Positions 1 through 12,796 of a stretch of 64,000 nt of DNA are shown here, in pieces. Origin of the DNA: Sesamum alatum (taxonomy: Eukaryota > Streptophyta > Magnoliopsida > Lamiales > Pedaliaceae); contig JACGWO010000004.1 of NCBI GenBank assembly GCA_034509735.1, positions 26,765,395 to 26,829,394 on the forward strand. The letters are read 5' to 3'. Position numbers and translations under genes: made by a program. Numbering within the stretch: position 1 is the first letter of the stretch; each line of letters starts with the position of its first letter. The notes under the pieces were generated by a model. The model searched no databases. It saw only the letters and a program-made list of their open reading frames with translations, and was not told the DNA's origin.

Positions 1-3000
1 TTTGAAGCCTTACTTTTGTGCATTAGATCAAGGGCTTTTATAATGTGGCATATGTATCCTTTAATTCCATCTTTAATTCTTATGTTAGGGTTTTATCTTT
101 TGTGAGATATAATTCAAAACATAGTTATAAAACTATATTAAATTCCTTTAACCAATATGAGAATAAGTAAATAAGTATTACATAATAATATAGAAAATAA
201 CTATCTATGCCTTTTTTTCTCTAATAATTTCAATAAAGAAACATGATAAAATTAAATTATAAATATACCAGAAGAAAATTTTATTATTTACCCTTATTAG
301 AAAGAATCAACAACAAATTAGTAATTATTTTGGCTTAATTTTTTTTCCTTTTATTATGTATCTTTTATATATTTTCCAAGCTTATATTATTTGATTAGCC
401 TAATCAAAACAAAATATGAAAAGAAAATGTAATAGTATAAACCAATTACATATCTTTATTTTTTGTCTTTTAATTTCTAAATTCGAATATTTAAAAACTA
501 AAATTTAAAAAAATATTTCAAAATTATTTACTCTATCAGGCTTGTTAATATGAATATGTAGTATTACAAATTTAAGTTTATATTAAATAGTTATAGAATT
601 ATTCAAGTAAATAAATATATCATGAAAAATTGATTGGTTAAATGGAATTGGAAATGTGTATTTCCAAATAATATTATAATTTAATAATTATTTATTGAAT
701 CATTAATTCTTTTTTATTTAGTAACAAAGTTATTTAGGGTTAAGATTTTATACCTTTTGTTTATTTTTTCTATAAATTAATCTTAATTTATACTTTAGAA
801 TTATAATTAATGTTCACTAATTAAAAGAAGAATTAAGAACACATAAAGGAGCTTGGTATTATGTTAAACTATGTTATTATTAAAAGACAACCTAACTATC
901 CATCCTTTTCTATTGTTTAGTACATAATAATTATTATATTATTAGTTAATAGGACCGAAAATTATTTCAAGAAACTTTTTGAATATTTCATAAGTCTTAT
1001 GGTATCGAGATAAATATACTCTTATAGATAAATGTTACATACAAATTTGTGTTCAAAGTGAAAGTTGACTGTGATTAAATGACAAAAATGACGTTTAGAT
1101 TAAAATTTCCATAGATATCAGTTGATGATTACTAAAAATAAAATGATTAATTTTAGTTAAAAGATTTCACTTCCTTAATAGCTCCCTGTTCCTTGCTCTA
1201 ATTTCCTTGAAGAATTTTTTCCCCTCAAAGGTGGTTTATATTCCCCTCTAATGTGTACAAAGCTTTAAAACACGCCAATTTCCCTCCAGCCAAAAGTACT
1301 TAATGGCCACGTACTGGACATGTGGCCTACGTTATTAAATTATAGACGGAGAAGTGGATGAGGACTGAAAGTGCAAGTTTTTATAAGTTACGGGACTAAA
1401 ACTAGTGCTAATCCTGTAACAAATGAACCGAAAGTGAAACGGGCCTAACTTATGAGATAAAAAATATTATTTCTCTATAATATTAATTACTTTCCATTTA
1501 TATATTAGTTTGTTTGACTTATCAAGTATGATGTTAATATTTATTTTATTTTTTAATTCTTACTCCAACTTAGAGTTATTTATAATATAATTCTCTAGTA
1601 ATTAAGCCTTCATTTGATTTCTCATGTTGTTCAATAAATTGAGGAAACATGCTTTAAATTGTTTAATAGTGATTTGTGGAATGAATTAAAGTGCTAAAAA
1701 TTATTTTTTTTAAACTAATTTTATTTAATCTAGAGATCAATTAAGAATTTACTGATATAGAAATTAAATTACATATTGCTAGAAAAAATATTTGGTAGAA
1801 TTTAAATGCATAGAACAAATACTTCAATACATTATATATTCAGTAGCTCAATTAATGGTCTCGTTTCATTAATTAGACATCAACAATATTATCTACTACG
1901 ATACCAAATTATGTTCATTGTAATTTTTTGATGTTATAGTCATTACAAAAAGTTAAGAAATTAAAAAAATCCCAAGTTAATACTCATGACTTTTAATTAT
2001 GATATACATATACAACATAATATGAAAATCTAAATTATTATATATAATAAATATTAGAATCCTATCACTATATAAGTTGTTTATAATATAACTTTCTTTT
2101 AATAATCTCTTTAATTTTCACTTTATTCCTCATGTTGGTGGAAAATAGTCTAAATTGGCGAATAATATTTCATGGAATGAATTGAATGGAAATGGAATAA
2201 ACATAAAAATCATTGAGTAATCTTATTAGCTTAGAGTCGAATTAAAAATATAAATTTATAGAAATTAAATTAATTACTAATTAATGAAAATGATGCAACA
2301 AAATTTTTATAGACCAAGTAATTATAAGTGCATTAAACATCCCACAAATCATAGATTTATTTAATTCATAAAATAAGTTTTGAGTAATATTATTATGATT
2401 TTATAATTAATATTATTAAGATAATTAATTAATTATGAAATCACTTATGAAGTAAGTGATCTTATTCTAAGTTTGTTTTTCATAAATAATTGATTTTTAA
2501 CATAATCTGATTTAAAGTCTTTGTTTCTAATTCAACTTTATTTTCATTGAAATTACGGTATTATACTATTTAATTAGGTACTCCAAGATATTTTTTTATT
2601 GACATACAAAATTATATTTTATATGAAATTTTAATATTTTTAATCATCACGAAAAAATAGAAAAGTAAATAGAAAAATAAAACATCTCAAGTTACTCATA
2701 TTTTTATAATATCTTATTATAAAATTTAACTTATATTAAATTAAAGGTAAATTATCCCACGGATTGCTTCCATTTCCTTCAAAGAGATGCTTTTTCAAGT
2801 TTCTAATTAATCGTATCATCTCCTAATTATATAGCCTATATACTTTTCTAGTTAGTATTAAGATTTTTAACTGATGATATTCTAATTAGTTAGTATTTAT
2901 GAAATAAAACTCATTATTATAATATATTTTCATCAGACTTCTATTTCAATTCAACTATGTAAGGAATTAAAAAGTATTATTATAAAACCTAATTACAAAA

Positions 3001-3116
3001 TTACTTATTCTACACATAAATTTATAATCTATTATTATATGAAAAGGATATAATTGGCATAAAAAAAAAAGAAACATAAAACATGGTAAATCATTCACAC
3101 TTTTATAATGTTATGA
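1..3116. other. AT-rich intergenic DNA, no gene seen
   Basis: This stretch is extremely AT-rich, has no reading frame of useful length on either strand and shows no protein motif. It looks like old, decayed repeat DNA. No clean terminal repeats were identified in it. Confidence 0.6.
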
Positions 3117-3979
3117 CTAGGACTAAGAAGTATGACGTGCGATGCACGTGCAAAAATATATTGTTAGAGTTAAATATATCATTTATACTTAGCTATAAAA
3201 AATATTAAGTTCATAATATTATTTATATTTTAGTCATTGAAACATTAGTACATACAATTATATTAATAATTATTATTTTAATTGTTAAGGAACTAATAAT
3301 TCTATTATTTATAATTCATTTCTAAATTTAATTTGTTCTATTAAATGAAAAATATTCCCCAAATTAAAACTTTGCATTTCGTATTGACTAATGGTTATAT
3401 TTGTTGTCTTGAATCAAACCAATTATTAATACAAAAATAAAAATAATAATATTAAAAATTCAATGTTAAAATAAAATTAATTAGTCAAAGCTCCTTCAAA
3501 TTGTTTTTACAATAAATACCAGTTAATTAAATTGTTCATTTTTTATTTGTAGGTTTATTATGCTTATTTGCTATTTTTTAACTTTGTTTTTTTTTTGTTA
3601 TATTATCTCTGTGTATGTTTTATTTTTTTAACTACTATATCTTGAATCTCATTTATTTTTAATTTATTGACAACGAACTATTCAATCTAATTATTTATTA
3701 ACTGTTGTTAATAAAAATATAATTAATCTAATTAGACCTTAAACTCATTGTTTGTATTGCGAGGTCTTATAATATGCTAATTATATTTCATTACCAACTT
3801 TCAAATATTAGCAAAGTATTGTTTACATGCTTTATTAACTTCTAAATTTTAAAATAATGTTTCTCATTCATATTTATTCGATTGGCACAATTTATATATT
3901 ATTCAATAATATATTGTGTTGCAACTTAATCTTTTATGTCATATTTGTTATTGTAATACTTTTATATGCTATTAATATA

Positions 3980-6541
3980 GGGACAAGTGGATTCGCCCGG
4001 GAGTGCGAGCGGAAGCGAGAATGAGAAATATACGTAAATTTAAACCGCATAAATAAACGTAATAATCATAAGATCCCAAGGGGTGTACCCTTGGGTGCTC
4101 AACCGAACGTCCGATGCAGGATGTATTAACATAAAACGGATATTGAAACATAGGGCATAGAATGGAATAAACTACAAAAGCGTATAAACCGTTACCTTTG
4201 TAGTTTTTCACGTGTGCCGCTACTTGTGTTGTTCCTCTCCGGAATGTCCACAAAGTTCAAACATATGAACTATCCAAAGATGATCCACACCACACTGTAA
4301 AAAACCCTCATTTTCCTTGCTAGAAAAAAACGGGTTTAGAAGGACTAGGTTTAAGAAGATGAACACTATTAATTAGTGTTCTTCTTAAACTCACTTTGTT
4401 CTTTCAAATGATCCTAGATCAAATGAAGAACACAAGTGTAAGGAGAGGGAGAGAGGCCGAGAATGGAGAGGGAGAGTGTGTGTGTGATTTTTCTTCTTCT
4501 TTTCCTAGAAAAGATGAATAATGAATCTTGTTACTTAGGTGTTAGTATATACTAATATATATACATAATTAATGTGATCATTGGAATGTGTCTAGGTTTA
4601 TCCAAGGATGTCTAGATACATCCCAATCAATCACCATCAATTCTTCAATCAAGCCTACCATCTTTTAAGGTATGATCAAATCATACCAAAAGGGAAAGAC
4701 TTGATTGGAGTTGATTTGTCTCTTATCAAAAGAGACAAGTCAACTTACACCTAGCATCCAACATGACCGATTTTTGCTTCCTCCAAGGTAGCAATTTTTG
4801 GCTATGCTTATTTAGGGAAGAAGTCCAACTTCTTCCTATTCCAAAAATGGAATTACCACACCTCTCGGGTCAAAATTTAATGGATCGGGTTTGGGGACGC
4901 ATTCGATTTAGAAGTCTTACTAGAGCCGGGTAGCCAAGCTAATCCGATGGGAGAAGATAACAAACTTGACCTATTGATCTTGCCCCTGCCCCATTGCTTT
5001 TTACCGGCCTAACCAACCGATTAGCAGCTCTAACCGGCGTATGTGCCTAGATTAGGACTAGCTGCTTATGCGACAATCCACACCGGACCACCAATTACTG
5101 CTCTGCCCGACAATAGATCTATTTTCAAGTCTTAAGCAAAGTGGCATTCGTTTATCAAGTGCTGAAAAAAAGAGAGTGACTTTCTTTCTACTGGTAGAAA
5201 GGTAGATTTCAGACCAACCAAATTCGTATAGAACGAAATAGAGTAATCCAATTACACCGAACCTAAAATTAAATCTAATTTAATTTAATATCCACTTAAA
5301 TAATTCCCGTTGATCTTTTAATCCAATTAAAAGATCCAACATCTCAACTTTCCATATTAATCGATAAATCCCATTTACCGATTAAACGAGGACCCAATAC
5401 AACGGCCCGTCCATCCAATGGACAATCCCTTAAGTAATCCAATTACTTATTCATCCTTCGAAATTAACTCCAAGTAAATTTCTCAACTTTCTCGATGATT
5501 TGTGTGTGACCCTTTAGGTTCACCCTCAGCTAGACTTGCGCCCGTGTCCCACAAGGGTCCGTTACCATGGGTGACCGTCTAGCAATGGTCCATTGCACTA
5601 GAGACTAGGTGAAAGTTGGCGTGAACATTTAGGCGCCGATTCCGTACGGGTACGGTCCTTCCGTCTACTGTCTCCCGACCTTAGTTTAGGGTATGGAATT
5701 GGGCGTCGGTTCCCATCCTTGACTAGGAATCTATGCTAAATACTCGAGACTACGCATGCCTCATTGCGTCGACACAGGAAACCATTTCCTGTTCGACCAA
5801 CCACTGTGGCCACAGGTTTAAACAGCATGAACGTGTCTCCGAGTGCATAGGAGATGCCTTTGTCACATATTGACAGGGGATGGATCCTCTTCTTGGAACC
5901 CACTGTCCTCACTACACATTCTGACTGCACTGGACAAGGCTTATAATGATCATTTTATAAAATGATCACCTCTCACCAGATCTAAGATACAACCGTCCTG
6001 TGCACGTGACTGCCATGGTTACTCAAGTCTGAGGACTACTCCCGTACTATCGGAACCGAGAAAATTCAATCATACCGACCAAGCCTCCAAGGCTTCCATA
6101 TGATGATCCCTGCAAGTCAATCCAATCGGCTCGACCCCAGTCGACCAACCTATCAAGATCGTGTAGGCGTCCCACGCCTGTCGACGATGAAAGACGGCAC
6201 TCATCCAATGAACACGACTCTTAATGCAAGTCTCTATAGGACTCTCGATGCCCTGTCTCGAGGTCCTCGACTTGAAACGTTTCAGACCCAACTCTTAATC
6301 AGTTGATTTCATGACCACCATCCAATGCGTGGCCCAACTGCAAGTTGTTAATCGTCGTCTGTGGGCTTTGTTGCGATATATGTAAAACACCGTTTTAACA
6401 TATGTAAAATGAGCACAACAAAGAGAATACCAAAGGTAACGAATACTTACTTTATTCATTACATAATATTACATTATATCAAGTTGTCAAATAAGTTACA
6501 AAATGCCAAACCTATTGACTTTCTGATCACATATTCTAACA
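3980..6541 (-). mobile_element. LTR-like element (solo LTR or non-autonomous LTR element), copy 1
   Basis: On the minus strand the element starts TGTTAGAATATGTG and runs for about 2.56 kb. A diverged relative lies in the opposite orientation at 54572-56687 and shares most of the length, including the start region. It is less AT-rich than its surroundings and has no RT, integrase or gag motif, only short open frames whose conceptual peptides are conserved between the copies simply because the DNA is. It is flanked by a direct repeat ATTAATATA (3971-3979 and 6542-6550). That is longer than the usual 5-bp LTR duplication, so the exact 3' terminus is uncertain. I infer an LTR from the TG start, the length and the absence of coding; the superfamily is not determined. 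Confidence 0.5.
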
Positions 6542-7577
6542 ATTAATATAAAAAGTAATAGATGTAGAAGTAATAATGCATATTCGGATTATGTAATACT
6601 AAAAAAACTAAATAATAAGAGATTACTTCCTTCAATAGTTGAATTTTCATAAACAATTTCAAATTTTATAATAAAATTAGTGTTTTTATTTCATATATCA
6701 ATTTTTATTCTTAGCACTGATCATATTTTTTTAAGTTAATATTACAAATTTATTCCTGAAAAAATATATTTCTCTTTTGGTTTTTTGTTTATCGTCTCTT
6801 AATTCTAATTTCAATATTTTAATTCACTCATTTTCTATTTATTTGTTAGTTTACGTAATATGAAAATATAACTATACAACTGTGATTTAGTAGTCTTAAC
6901 AAATGTGTTAGTATACAATATATTTTTTTAATTTTACTTTTAATTCTTATTGTAGTTTTAAATAAACCCTTACTATCGATCGTTTTTATTGTTATTTTAC
7001 TTCTATGATATTATGAAAAGATAAATTAAAGTAATACATACTTTCATATTAGAGAAAGTAGTTTATTAACTTATGCACTATCTCTTAGTTCTATTTAAAA
7101 TAAAAACAAGCTAACATGTTGAATTCGATTTTAATAATTAGATTTATTATATATTCTAAAACACTTTGAAAAATTTATAGATTGTGGTGTTATTTATTTT
7201 ATTATAAGTCAAATTAAAAATATAAAGAAATAACTATTCAGTCTGCAACTAACATGTTAATGTGCTATTTTTGAATTTTTACTTTTAAATAGTATTTTTT
7301 TAATATGTTTGCTAATTTATTAACTCATTGCGTATTTTGTGTAATATATTAGGAAATGCTATAATTTTCTCTTTTGTTACTTTTTTATCAATATCTTTTA
7401 TTTCTCATTTTTTTAAATTGATTCCTGATGTTATACTAATTTTTAGTTTTTTTAATGACTAAATCCGTTTAAAGTAGCAAATGGTTTTATTTGTCTTATG
7501 AGGAGCTATAACTATGTTAACTGTATTTACTACTCTATGAGGTTTTAATATTTAATTATTTATTATATTACTATTTA
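6542..7577. other. AT-rich repeat-type DNA, no gene
   Basis: This is AT-rich DNA between the LTR-like element and the poly-G tandem repeat. No coding frame, RNA gene or clear terminal repeat was found. Confidence 0.55.
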
Positions 7578-8456
7578 GAGTTCTTTAATCTAAATGCTTT
7601 TTTTTTGGGCGGGGGGAGGGGGAGGTGGCGCTTTTGTTGGAACTCTTCCTATGGGGTAAAATTCGTAGAAAAAGCTGCTTTTGCTACGTGTTTCATAGCG
7701 CAACACAAAAAGAAAATGGTAGCAAGAAGCATATTTTTTTGTAGTTTTCTTTAATCTCAATGCATTTTTTTTGGGGGGGGGGGGGTGATGATGCTTTTTA
7801 CCCATTAATATTAAAATAAAGTCCATCAGTCAGAAGTCACACTTTTGTTGGAACTCTTCCTACGGGGTAAAAATCGTACAAAAAGCAGCTTTTGTTATGT
7901 GTTTCTTAGCGCAAAAATAAAATAAAATAAAATGATAGCAATAAGCATATTTTCTTGTAGTTTTCTTTAATCTCAATGCATTGGGGTGGGGGGGGGGGGG
8001 GGGGGGGAATTGTTGCTTTCTACCTATTAATATTAAAATAAAGTCAAAGTCAGAAGCCACGTTTTTGTTGGAACTCTTCCTACGGGGTAAAAATCGTAGA
8101 AAAAGCTGCTTTTGTTACGTGTTTCTTAGCGCAAAAAAAAAAAAATGGTAGCAAGAAGCATATTTTCTTGTAGTTTTTCTTTATTCTCAATGCATTTAGG
8201 GGGGATGGTGCTTTTTACCTATTAATATTAAAATAAAGTCAATCAATCAAAAGTCACGCTTTTGTTGGAACTCTTCTTACGGGTAAAAATCGTAGAAAAA
8301 ACTGCTTTTGCTACGCGTTTCTTAGTGCAAGAAAAAAGATGGTAACAAGAAACATTATTTTCTTGTAGTTTTCTTTAATCTCAATGCATTTAGGGGGGGA
8401 GGGTGCTTTTTACCTATTAATATAATATTAAAATAAAATCAATCAGTCAGAAGGCA
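7578..8456. repeat. Tandem repeat of about 200-220 bp, four copies, with long poly-G tracts
   Basis: The block TTTTGTTGGAACTCTTCCTA recurs at about 7632, 7843, 8063 and 8261, spaced roughly 197-220 bp apart. Each is followed by a conserved stretch ending in TCTTTAATCTCAATGCATT. Each unit has a G run of variable length and purity; the longest is the nearly pure run at about 7983-8007. The last unit ends near 8456. Open frames across the array give proline-rich peptides because they read the G runs backwards; they are not genes. The G runs could form quadruplexes. Confidence 0.85.
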
Positions 8457-9444
8457 CTCTTTTCAAAATATTCAACAGTACTTCGAATTTTGATTAGATT
8501 GATAGTTTTTATTCGCAATTAAATTCTGATATTTATTCGTTACTATACATATTGTTAGATAGATTTAAGTTTAGATTAGTATTTTATATATTATTCATGT
8601 GTTATTTATTTAAAGTTTAATGTGCCATAGTATATTGAAACTTTCTTGGAATAATTGAGATTACTTGTAGCAAAGTAATTGTGTTGAAATATTATTTGCA
8701 TACTTATTTATTTTTTTTTAATTTGATATATTATTCATTCTCTAAGTAGTTTAGAGCAAGTAGGACTACTAAATAATTTTCTTTTTTTCAATAGAATTTT
8801 ATTCTTTTATAACTAATTTTTATTTATTAATCTTAAAAGGAACACTTAAGTAAGGGTGTAGTTATCCTTTCAGAATGGAGAACAAACCCTTATGAATTCA
8901 TAATTTTATATATGGTATATAGATACATAGATTCTCAAACATTGTCTAGTTGTAGTGGACCTAGGTCCCAATAAAATGCATATATCTGCCTATCTGCCCA
9001 ACTGTTGGCTATTAATTATTCAATGCTTTACTCCGTCCCCGGTAGCTTTGGAACAGAAAATTCTTGTTTGGAATGATTAATTATATAATAAGTATATTAT
9101 ATTTATTACCTGTTTTTAAATTATACACCTAAGACAAATATATTACATTTTTACATGATTTTTATTTTTTTTTTAACATTCACACCCAACACACTCACGC
9201 ACCCACCCAAATTTGAATCGAAAAACTCTTACATCGATTAGATTTCATCTGTTTTGTTTTTTTGTCTTTTAACTTGTTCAACTCGTCTGTAAATAAAGAA
9301 CTAAGACTTTTCGAAACTGTATCTCTTTATTGCACTGTCATGGAGCTGTAGCATGAGCCACAGATAAAGAAGATAAGGTGTGATAATTGAGCTGAAGTTG
9401 AAAGAAAGTCTCTAAAGTACGGACATTGAAAGTATGAATCATCA
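8457..9444. other. Intergenic DNA upstream of the first subtilase
   Basis: This is AT-rich DNA becoming more mixed toward the gene. No open frame or transposon terminus was recognised, apart from the doubtful Helitron end at 8923. It should contain the 5' regulatory region of the subtilase at 9488. Confidence 0.5.
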
Positions 9445-9450
9445 TATAAT
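9445..9450 (+). promoter_or_regulatory. Possible TATA box of the first subtilase
   Basis: The hexamer TATAAT sits 38 bp upstream of the ATG at 9488, which would leave only a very short 5' leader. Better-placed TATA-like words may exist further upstream in this AT-rich DNA, so the assignment is weak. Confidence 0.2.
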
Positions 9451-9487
9451 CTTTGTCTCCTCTTTCTATTCACATACATAGAAAAAA

Positions 9488-11921
9488 ATGGAGCTGCTTC
9501 AGTTATTTTCTGTGATTCTTCTGCTCTCTTTGTTTCTGTTGGCTGATCATCATGTTCCTCAGGCTTCAGCTGAAAGAAGTACGTATATTGTCCACATGGA
9601 CAAAATCTTCATGCCCAAGGCATTTTCTAGCCACCATTACTGGTATTCTTCCATGCTTCAATCTGTAAAATCAGTAGTCCAGACATCACTTGATCGAGAC
9701 AACCTCGAATCCAAGCTTGTGTACACTTATGACAATGCCTTCCATGGATTCAGCGCCGTGATGTCCGAACCTGAACTGGAAGCCCTGAAGAAGTCTCCAG
9801 GGTTCCTGTCAGCTTACCCTGACGATGTTGTGATACCAGACACCACCCACACCTATAAATTCCTCTCGTTGAATACAGCAACAGGGCTGTGGCCAGCATC
9901 CCAGTACGGGAAAGACGTGATCATCGGAGTTATTGATTCAGGAGTGTTGCCGGAGAGCCCGAGTTTTAAGGATGATGGTATGACTGCAATTCCAGCAAGG
10001 TGGAGGGGAATTTGCCAAGAAGGTGAAGGATTCAATTCACGTGATCATCGGAGTTATTGATTCAGGAGTGTTGCCGGAGAGCCCGAGTTTTAAGGATGAT
10101 GGTATGACTGCAATTCCAGCAAGGTGGAGGGGAATTTGCCAAGAAGGTGAAGGATTCAATTCATCGTTATGCAACAAGAAGCTGATTGGAGTTAGGTACT
10201 TCAACGAAGGAGTCCTAGCGGCGAATCCTGGTGTTAAGATTTCTACCAACTCCACCAGGGACGAAACTGGCCACGGCACGCATGTAGCAGCCACAGCTGC
10301 TGGAAACTATGTTGACGGTGTCTCGTTTTTCGGCTATGCACCTGGAACGGCTAGAGGGGTTGCCCCGCGTGCTCGTCTGGCAGCATATAAGGTACTCTGG
10401 CGTGAAGGAAGCTTTGAGTCTGATGCACTAGCAGCTATTGATCAGGCTTTGGCTGACGGAGTTGATATACTGTCGATTTCTCTGAGTTATCCAAGGAGAA
10501 ATTTGTATGAGAATCCCATTGCAATAGCAGGGTTTGGTGCTAGAGAAAAGGGAATCCTTGTTTCTGTCTCCGCTGGGAACCGCGGCCCGGATTATGCATC
10601 TCTGCTCGAGGGAATCCCGTGGGCCTTTGTAGTTGCAGCAGGGACCGTTGATCGGTGGTTCACTGGTACGCTGACACTTGGGAACGGTAAAACAATCACT
10701 GGATGGACTATGTTTCCGGCAAAAGCGATAGTCAGAGACTTACCTGTTGTTTACAATGAGACGTTATCTGCCTGCAACTCAACTGAATTACTGGAAGAAG
10801 CCCCTTATAGCAGTATCATTATATGCAACATAACTGATGACAATCTTGATTTCCTCTTCCTGATGAATGATTTAGCAAGAACATTTATCCCAGGAGTCAT
10901 CATCGTTTCTGAAAATCCAAGTATATTCGAGGCCAGCTCCTTTCTTCAACCTGCAGTCGTAATTACGCGCTCAGAGGCACGACAGGTGATTGATTACGCA
11001 TTAAATGGTGATACACCAACAGCAACCATTGATTTCCAGCAAACCGTTCTTGGGATGGGAGCGAGAGCCGCCCCGGCCCTGTCAAGCTTCTCGTCTAGAG
11101 GCCCTGGTCAGGGCTATCCTGGAATCTTGAAACCTGACATAATGGCACCAGGAGTTTTGGTCTTAGCAGCACACAGTCCTTACTCATCCCGAGCAAGTAT
11201 TGGGAACAACATACACCTGTCAAGCGACTATAATCTCTTGTCGGGCACATCAATGGCGTGCCCTCATATCTCTGGAATTGCTGCTCTTCTAAAAGCTGCT
11301 CATCCCGAGTGGAGCCCCGCAGCTATTCAATCTGCCATGATGACCACTGCAAATCCACGTGATAACACAAATCAACCCATCAAGGATATGGGCTTAGGTT
11401 ACGAGGTGGCCTCTCCTTTTGGCATCGGAGCAGGGCAAGTTGATCCAAACCGTGCGCTCGATCCAGGCCTCATTTACAATGCCACTGTGCAAGACTACAT
11501 CAATCTTGTTTGTTCCATGAATTTCACAACTGAACAAACTCAAACCATCCTAAGATCAAGCTACAACTGCTCCACTCCATCCTCTGACTTGAACTACCCG
11601 TCTTTTCTTGTTCTATACGAATCTCAAGAAACAAGAACTACATCAATGAGGACATTCAAGCGTACCCTCACAAATGTAGGGAATGGGGCGGCCAAATACA
11701 AAGTCAAGGTGGAAGAGCCAAATGGTTCTACTATCACCGTTTCACCACAGACTTTAGTGTTCAGAAGGAAATATGATAAGCAGAGCTATTCGTTGACTAT
11801 TCGTTACACGACTAGTAGTGAGTTTTTTTCCACTCCTGGTTCGATCACTTGGATAGAAGAGAATGGCAACCGAACAGTGAGGAGTCCTATTGTGGTGAAT
11901 GGCCCCTACTATAATGACTAG
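9488..11921 (+). pseudogene. Subtilisin-like serine protease (SBT1.9/SBT3 type), broken by a 124-bp tandem duplication
   Basis: This is a plant subtilase (S8A), an extracellular serine endopeptidase made as a preproenzyme. It has a hydrophobic signal peptide (about residues 1-28), an I9 propeptide beginning STYIVHMDK, then the catalytic domain. Ignoring the second duplicate unit, the triad is Asp150 (VIDSG), His221 (GHGTH) and Ser547 (SGTSMACPH), with the oxyanion Asn323 (SAGN). A PA-type insertion lies between Asn and Ser, and a C-terminal Fn3-like domain follows. An exact 124-bp tandem duplication (9916-10163) covers the catalytic Asp and shifts the frame, so as written the first frame stops at 10060 and a second runs 10023-11921. 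Without it the gene is intronless and about 769 residues, a normal family length. A paralogue lies downstream at 12797. The family call is solid; SBT1.9/SBT3 subgroup membership is inferred from the STYIVHMDK start. The break may be real or an assembly artefact. Confidence 0.9.
9916..10163 (+). repeat. Exact 124-bp tandem duplication inside the subtilase
   Basis: The 124-bp unit 9916-10039 is repeated base for base at 10040-10163. It encodes the stretch around the catalytic aspartate. Since 124 is not a multiple of three, it shifts the reading frame. Perfect identity means the duplication is very recent or was introduced during sequence assembly. Confidence 0.97.
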
Positions 11922-12740
11922 TTTCCACAGTAGTACTCTGAATATCTCCAGGGATCATTCTTCTATATGCTCGTGACTTTGAGCCAATCCTGTCAACATC
12001 ATGATGTGTGCAACCAATTCTTCAATCTCTATATTGTTTAGTCAATGATAATTATAATATGAGGAAAGTAAATGTGTGAACTGTTTCAAAGTTCAGACAA
12101 ATCCTATGATGTGATTAGTACAAATAAGTAAAGGAAAATAAGTTGTTTACTTTCATATAATATTAACACTTACTTCTCTTGCAGCGCTGTTTTGGGAATC
12201 TTGGCAGAAAAAAGTAGATCAACTTTGCTGGCATGTGCAACTGCTGCAAGTAATAAACACTTTTAAACAACAAGGGATGAGCAATTAGTATAAGTTTCTA
12301 TCTAATTTCTCTTCCTAACTAATTTTGCATTCTGTGGTATAGAAATAGGATTAAAACTTAAAATTCAGGATTATAAAGAAGCTCTAATTAATTGCTTTTT
12401 GTCTCCTCGTACAATTATGATGCTATTCTGGTAAACAAATTACAGATGCTAATGCTTTTCTTCTTTGTGTATAGCAGCCACCTTTCTGATTAATTTACTA
12501 AGAATTTAGCTAAAAAGTTTCACAAAACAGCAGATATTCCACGCAGCATTCCTTTTGTCGCTTGCAATCGCTACCCTACCAATATCAAGAATGCTTCAAA
12601 CAAGTCTTCTTTAATGAAATGAAAAGGTTGCACCATGTGAATTTATTCCCACAGCCACTAAAATATTCAAAAGAATGACACACTTCTAGGAAGATGAGTT
12701 TGGATTATTAAAGAAAGCTCCTCAGCTTGCCCCTTCTCAC
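11922..12740. other. Intergenic region between the two subtilases
   Basis: This holds the 3' flank of the first subtilase and the upstream region of the second. No open frame of interest and no transposon terminus was seen. A splice-acceptor-like TTCTCTTGCAG occurs near 12175-12185, without an exon that I can recognise. Confidence 0.55.
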
Positions 12741-12750
12741 TATATAATAT
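12741..12750 (+). promoter_or_regulatory. Likely TATA box of the second subtilase
   Basis: TATATAATAT, preceded by CTCAC and followed by GCCAATCAG, lies 47 bp before the ATG at 12797. This is a reasonable TATA position if the 5' leader is short, about 20-25 nt. Confidence 0.45.
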
Positions 12751-12796
12751 AGCCAATCAGACCAGATGCTACCAAAGTAGAAACCTTCAGGGGAGA

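Larger units (their letters stand above)
3117..8923 (-). mobile_element. Possible degraded Helitron with a nested LTR-like element
   Basis: On the minus strand a short palindrome (ACGTGCATCGCACGT) lies about 14 nt before CTAG followed by T, which resembles a Helitron 3' end. A candidate 5' end on the same strand at 8923 starts TCTATATACC and is preceded by A, giving the expected A/T host dinucleotide. The palindrome-to-CTAG distance is longer than usual and no Rep/helicase sequence is present. The LTR-like element at 3980-6541 and the tandem repeat at 7578-8456 would lie inside. The termini could be coincidental in such AT-rich DNA. Confidence 0.28.

Noticed and set aside
5736..5930. Conceptual peptide conserved with 55205-55528, which could suggest a gene
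   Set aside because: The two regions are inverted copies of the same LTR-like DNA; similarity extends over non-coding parts equally.
7590..8060. Proline-rich open frames on the minus strand
   Set aside because: They simply translate the poly-G tracts of the tandem repeat.
7578..8456. Regular repeat spacing considered as a CRISPR-like array
   Set aside because: Units of about 200-220 bp repeat throughout without unique spacers, and the genome is a plant's.
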